64,000 nucleotides of DNA from Danio rerio (taxonomy: Eukaryota > Chordata > Actinopteri > Cypriniformes > Danionidae), in assembly GCF_049306965.1 (NCBI RefSeq), contig NC_133181.1, forward strand, positions 51,576,001 to 51,640,000, read 5' to 3'. Of the stretch, positions 59,155 through 64,000 are shown piece by piece; the first letter of the stretch is position 1; every line of letters starts with the position of its first letter. The notes beneath the pieces were generated by a model. The model saw only the letters and a list, made by a program, of their open reading frames with translations, was not told where the DNA came from and did not search any database. The position numbers and the translations under genes are program-made.

Positions 59155-62100
59155 ATGTCTCAACAAATCAGGTAACATTGAGGAGAGCCTGTGAATCATT
59201 AATATATAATGTTTTATTTAATCAAGTTGTTTATTTTTAGTTTTTCAGCTTGAATGTCTTTTTTGATATTAATGATTAAGCACCCTTAAGTTTATTGTAT
59301 TATTACATACAGCCAAATGTTTACTACTTTTGTTATGTTGACAATTAATTTATTCAACAAGAGTTATTCTTATTATGCCATGTAATTTTAATGATTATTG
59401 ACAAAAACAAACATTAGATTTACTTTTAATTGTTAAGTGTTCAATTGTAGCTTTTAAAGTTATTTTAATAGTTAAATGTTGCTCTTTTTAATGTTTATTT
59501 TCTTTTTTAATGGCATTTCATATTAATGAGTTTGATTTTGAGATTTATAATGGTTAATTTCTTTATTTTATCCTTAGTTTGTTTATTACAATTTTTATTA
59601 TGTTACTATGATTGAATGCAACAAGCTACTCTGAATTTTTTTGAAGGTCATTTATTTGTAGTTGGAAATTGTTTGATGTTTAATTTTAGAAAGTGAATGT
59701 ATTCTTGAAATTAATGCATTCGACAAGTTCACATAGTCCCTTTAAATTTATTACATTCAACTTATTTGAAATGATTAAATCTTCAGTGAGATTTTAATTA
59801 GTTTATTTTTAGTTTCATCTTGAATGTCTCCTGATATTATTGATTTAACTAGGGTTAGATATTATTGATTTCTTAGGCTTATTGTATTATTGCATATTGA
59901 CAAATATTCACTTTTTGCTATTTTGAAGATTTATTCAAGTTATTAATTTATATAAGTCTTATTCAAGAAGATAATAGTATAGTTTTTTTATCAACATTAA
60001 TTTCTCTATAGAAGCATGTAATTTATTTGACTTGATTTGACAAACTTTCGATTTACTTTTTTAGTAATTAAATGTTCAGTTGTAGCTTTGCAAGTTATTT
60101 TTATTTGTTAAATGGTCCACTTTTTAATGTTTATTTTCTTTTTTAATGGCTTGAATATGATTGTATTTAAAATATTTAATTTCTTTATAATATCCATTGT
60201 TCATTATTATTTTTATGTTCCTTTATTTTAACTTGACAAGCTATTTTGAGTATTTGATGTATTTTTGAAGTAGTTTAAGTGTTTGTATTTATAGAAAATG
60301 TAATTAATGTAAATATTTTTTGATATTAATAAATTTGACAATTTCCATATAATCCCTTTTAAATTCATTACATCCACTCCTTATTTGAAGTAATTCAATT
60401 TTAGTAGGATTGTGTACATAATTAGACTTCATATTTAGCATTTTTCAGTTTTCTTTCGTATACTTCAGACATGCCTTCATTTTATTAAAAGCATATACTT
60501 TTTTCTCTCCTTTTAGCCTCCCAGCCAAACTGATCAATGGTGGCATTGCTGGCATTGTTGGGGTCACTTGCGTGTTTCCCATCGATTTAGCCAAGACCAG
60601 ACTCCAGAACCAAAGACAAGGCCAGCAAGTCTACAAGAGCATGTAAGTGCTCTTCAAACCTCTCTCAATGCTTCAAACCTTTACATTTCATAAATACATT
60701 GGCGTAGCTCAATGTCAGTCCTCACTCTGATTTGATAAGCTGGCTTGCACTGCTGGCTAATCCTTCTGGAATGTGTGATGCAGTCAGACGTTAGTTTCCG
60801 CCTGACGTGACGCTCCACCACTATGGTCACTGCATAGGCTTATAAGGATTAAGACCAGACTGTGTCCAGTAAATGATGTAAACACATACTGGACACACCG
60901 CACGTAGTGAGCATAGCACACGTGACTTTTGTTGCCAATAGAGGTTAATTTGATACACAATAGTAATAAAGTCCTTTACGTAAACAAGAACATTAAAATA
61001 ATCACAAAAGTAAGAGATATTTAATAAAACTGATTAAAGTTTTAATGAAATATGCATTTTTATTTGATGTTTTTGATGAAATTTCAACCGAAACACGAAG
61101 AGAGGGTGGAACAAAGTGTAGCTGCTCCCTCTTAAAAGCAACCAATAGTCATTTGTTTTATCACCACTCTGTCAGTGCGAGCAAATGCAAATGAGAAGCG
61201 CATTGAAGTGGGCGGGGCATGACAGATACTAGAGAGCATTTGATTGGTTATGATTTGATGAGAAACTGAAGTAAGAGCTGACATGTATAAAACTCAACTT
61301 CATTTAGGTGGAAATGACAAACTACGAGCTTTACATGTTAATATCAGTTTTATATCTTCTAAACGTGAGTTTTGGAGCACACTCGCTTGTAGATATCTTA
61401 AGAAATAACAATAGGGATACTAACATATAAACCCCTTCATTATGTTAACATCTTTGTTTGTTTCTCAGGATTGACTGCCTCATCAAAACAGTACGAACTG
61501 AAGGATACTTTGGCATGTATAGAGGTAAGATTCACTCTATTGACATGTTAGATCAGCATAGACTCTTAAACGGCATGATGGGTACACCTGAATAGACCTG
61601 AGAGAATCCAGTCCATGGTTTTGGAAAATGAATTAGAGTAGATTGGCTGACGATGGATAATTAACTATTTTTTTGGCTCTTTGTAGCGCTGAAATGGCAA
61701 TATTGAAGCATTTCGGTTAACTATCTTATATTAGAGAGAACTTTGGCTTGTAAATGGCCATGCTAACAGTCTAAACTTGAATACATCTTATTTTTAGCCC
61801 TCTGATTCATGTGTATTTTAACCATTCTGGATTGTATGTAAGTCAATATTGTGTGATTTGAATCTCATGCATAATTCTATACGAGTTCTCATTTTATAAT
61901 GGGTATGGATATTAACACATAAGATCAAACTCCAATATTTTGACAGTCTGGGTCAGCTTGCACATTATTAAAGTATAAATTTAGACAATAAATCCTAGTT
62001 TTAATTCATGATTGTATGTTCAACGTGTAACTGCTGATCCACCCTCTTTAAATTTTACCTTTTACCTTCTATTTTTAATAGGCAAACAATATATTTAGCA

Positions 62101-63808
62101 AGAAATAGTTTTTGAATTCAATAATCCTCTCAAATAAATACATTTTTTGTAATGAATAATGCATCAGAGGGTAAAAATGAAGCGAGTCATGCATGTTGTT
62201 ATTACATCTGGTAGATTTGGCTTGAGTTGTGCTACTATAAGTGTCCTTGAAGAGTGTTTGGAGATTGGAGTCGGTGTTTTGTGCCGGGTCTCCGTTTCTG
62301 TGAGGAATGCTGTTGTTTGCATCTGTGTTTTTCATGTTACAGACATGGGTCCCCGCTGGGATAATGAAGGCTAGCCGATAAGGCGCAGCCACGCTGGAGG
62401 CAAATCATTTATCATGGTTCTTACCCACTCTGCTTTATTACAATTAGGCACCAACTTTATTTTGATTTTATTTATTTATATAGATAATTGTTGAATAATA
62501 TTATACTTATTTTGCTGCTTTTTTTTTTTATAGACTCATCTATTTTGTTTTTCATCTTCCACTTTCTTCACTCTCCTTGCTCTGGTCTCATTCAGTACTA
62601 ACCCATCTTGCCATGTTCTGTTAACATCTAGAATGTTTGGTTAGATATTTTTCCACTATCACTTTACGTTCATTTTCTGTTCTGTCTTTTAAGATCAGTT
62701 TGTAATTCAAGACAGTGATATCTTAAAATAACATGGTCTCAGTTAGGACTGGGCAGTATGAAAATATTTTACCTCTGAAGTCTTTGATATGTGTTACAGT
62801 GCCTGATCTTGATAATGTAATGAGGCAAAATGCTTCACAAAATAATTTGCAGAAAAGTAACTTTACTTAGTAAAGTCGATTTGAACAACCTTGTATATAA
62901 AGGGCTGGTGTAAGTGTAAAAAAACAACCGATTTTCACTTCTTCGGTTACAAAAACTATTCAAGTTGCAGTACAAATGTAATTAAGCAACATTTGAAACC
63001 ATCATTGGTTTATCTGCTCTGTTAATGCTATGGTTGGCACATTTCAAGACGTTGCTGACTGATTGTTTTCTTATTGTAGACCAATTTAATGCTGCCCTAA
63101 CAGCTCTGCAAACTCTTTAATTTGACACGCTCCATGCTTCAATTGAGTATATTGTCATACTACACAGCCCTAATGTCAGTCTCTTTCTGGAATGTGCCTG
63201 CATTCACTTGTCTCACTATATTCATCTCAATGTTCTGCCTATTTCTGTACTACCTGTTATGTACTAGTTATTTAGTTTTTTGTTTTCATATCATGTAAAA
63301 TCCCCCTCCATCATCATCATCATCATCTTACAGTTCTGTTATAAGCTTTGCTTATTTTTCAGTCCGTTAGTGGTATTTTAGTCTTCCTACTGTTTGAATG
63401 GTATTTGATAAGGTCATGTTGTACATTTATATCTGGTTTGATGGTGGTGGGGAATGTGTTTGCTGCTGATCTGTGATCAGTTGTGGTTTTCTTTAACCCT
63501 CTGTTTGTTTGTCTTTTAGGAGCTGCGGTTAATCTTACCCTGGTCACTCCTGAGAAGGCCATCAAACTGGCAGCGAATGACTTCTTCCGGTGCCACCTCT
63601 CTAGAAATGGGTACGTTTGCTTCTACTGCGTTTGGTGAAGCATTAAAAGGGCTGCAGAACATCTAAATCTTCATTTTGCTGTTTTACAGGAGAGGGCTGA
63701 ATGTATTTAAAGAGATGTTGGCTGGATGTGCTGCTGGCATGTGCCAGGTTATCGTTACTACTCCAATGGAGATGCTGAAAATTCAACTGCAGGATGCTGG
63801 GAGACTCG
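59155..63808 (+). CDS. slc25a22: Mitochondrial glutamate carrier 1, first five coding exons
   Basis: Glutamate/H+ symporter of the mitochondrial inner membrane, SLC25 family. Exons: 59155-59171 (MSQQI), 60517-60642, 61469-61524, 63520-63610, 63690-63808, all phase-compatible. The gene continues beyond the window. The first repeat carries [19 protein letters not shown] and the carrier signature [10 protein letters not shown], then [20 protein letters not shown] and [20 protein letters not shown]. The second repeat begins [20 protein letters not shown] with signature [13 protein letters not shown]. The match to human SLC25A22 ([20 protein letters not shown]) is close, and the sister SLC25A18 is less likely. 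Fish have duplicated slc25a22 genes and I cannot assign the a/b suffix. The last donor is CTCG|GTGGGT at 63808/63809. Confidence 0.94.
59216..60430 (+). repeat. Tandem duplication (~570-630 bp units) in intron 1 of slc25a22
   Basis: Two diverged direct copies, about 59216-59800 and 59801-60430. Ordered shared landmarks are cttgaatgtct (59250, 59819), ttattgtattatt, tttaatgtttattttctttt (59489, 60124), aatttctttat, and gacaagttcacatagtccct / gacaatttccatataatccc (59721, 60339). It is AT-rich and non-coding. Confidence 0.75.
61070..61400 (+). repeat. Interspersed repeat, inverted relative of 31728-32110
   Basis: It contains gcggggcatgacagatacta, agcatttgattggttatga, ctttacatgttaatatcag and gagttttggagcacac, all matched in reverse complement at 31728-31930. 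It lies in intron 2 of slc25a22. Confidence 0.6.
62747..63173. mobile_element. hAT-like MITE, TAGGACTGGGCAGTATG ends
   Basis: The left end taggactgggcagtatgaaa and right end gtcatactacacagcccta are imperfect inverted repeats. The flanks gtctcagt/atgtcagt may be a decayed 8-bp duplication. It is intronic in slc25a22. Confidence 0.6.
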
Positions 63809-64000
63809 GTGGGTTCACTCTCTTATCAGTGCAGAAATTCTTTCATTTACATCAATTTGTGCCTTTTGTCCAAAACAACCCTTCATTGTGGGATTGATAT
63901 ATTTTATCAGTAATTACCAACATTACCCCATTATTTCTCAGAGTAACGTCTCTGTTGTAATCTGTTCCACTAGAACGTATCGGTCAACATTTGAAGTAGA

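Noticed and set aside
62075-62392. 105-codon minus-strand frame in an slc25a22 intron
   Set aside because: There is no recognisable domain; it overlaps an equally long meaningless plus-strand frame.

Overview
The window looks like genomic DNA of a cyprinid fish, most likely zebrafish (Danio rerio) or a close Danio relative. The evidence is spliced vertebrate genes with GT-AG introns, at least nine copies of the DANA-type tRNA-derived SINE typical of Danio, a 5S-rRNA-derived SINE3, Tc1/mariner and hAT remnants, and long TG and AT microsatellites. There are no operons, CRISPR arrays or prokaryotic features. I saw no retrovirus, LTR element or Polinton.

Layout. (1) 1-8379 (+): the 3' three coding exons of a proton-coupled monocarboxylate transporter, MCT1 (slc16a1). 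The 5' coding exon is not visible and probably lies upstream. (2) 8380-12960: 3' UTR and intergenic DNA with a TG repeat, a nested Tc1-like transposon, and a SINE split by a hAT-type MITE. (3) 13251-20907 (+): a complete sycp1, the synaptonemal-complex transverse filament. I could join 31 coding exons in frame into 1000 residues. (4) 21263-22455 (-): a three-coding-exon gene for a small mucin-like type I membrane protein that I cannot name, tail to tail with sycp1. (5) 23768-38353 (-): a complete 15-exon sodium-coupled monocarboxylate transporter (slc5a8-like, 610 residues), with introns full of repeats including a ~205-bp tandem satellite. (6) 41326-45177 (+): thyrotropin beta (tshb), 148 residues. 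(7) 45178-58860: a long repeat-rich intergenic region. It contains nested MITEs, a fold-back element with a giant AT repeat in one arm, a possible orphan promoter and first exon near 56.1 kb, and a striking palindrome at 56336-58179 with 724-bp arms, each carrying a tRNA-like Pol III promoter module. (8) 58860-64000 (+): promoter and first five coding exons of the mitochondrial glutamate carrier slc25a22, running off the right edge.

The genes are not one pathway. sycp1 next to tshb is the vertebrate order also found in human 1p13. Two unrelated monocarboxylate transporters (SLC16 proton-coupled and SLC5 sodium-coupled) flank sycp1. Exon boundaries were set by eye from splice sites and reading phase. 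For sycp1, the slc5a8-like gene, the mucin-like gene and tshb the summed exon lengths are multiples of three, which supports them strongly. I found no convincing new multi-gene system. The palindrome is the most unusual structure.
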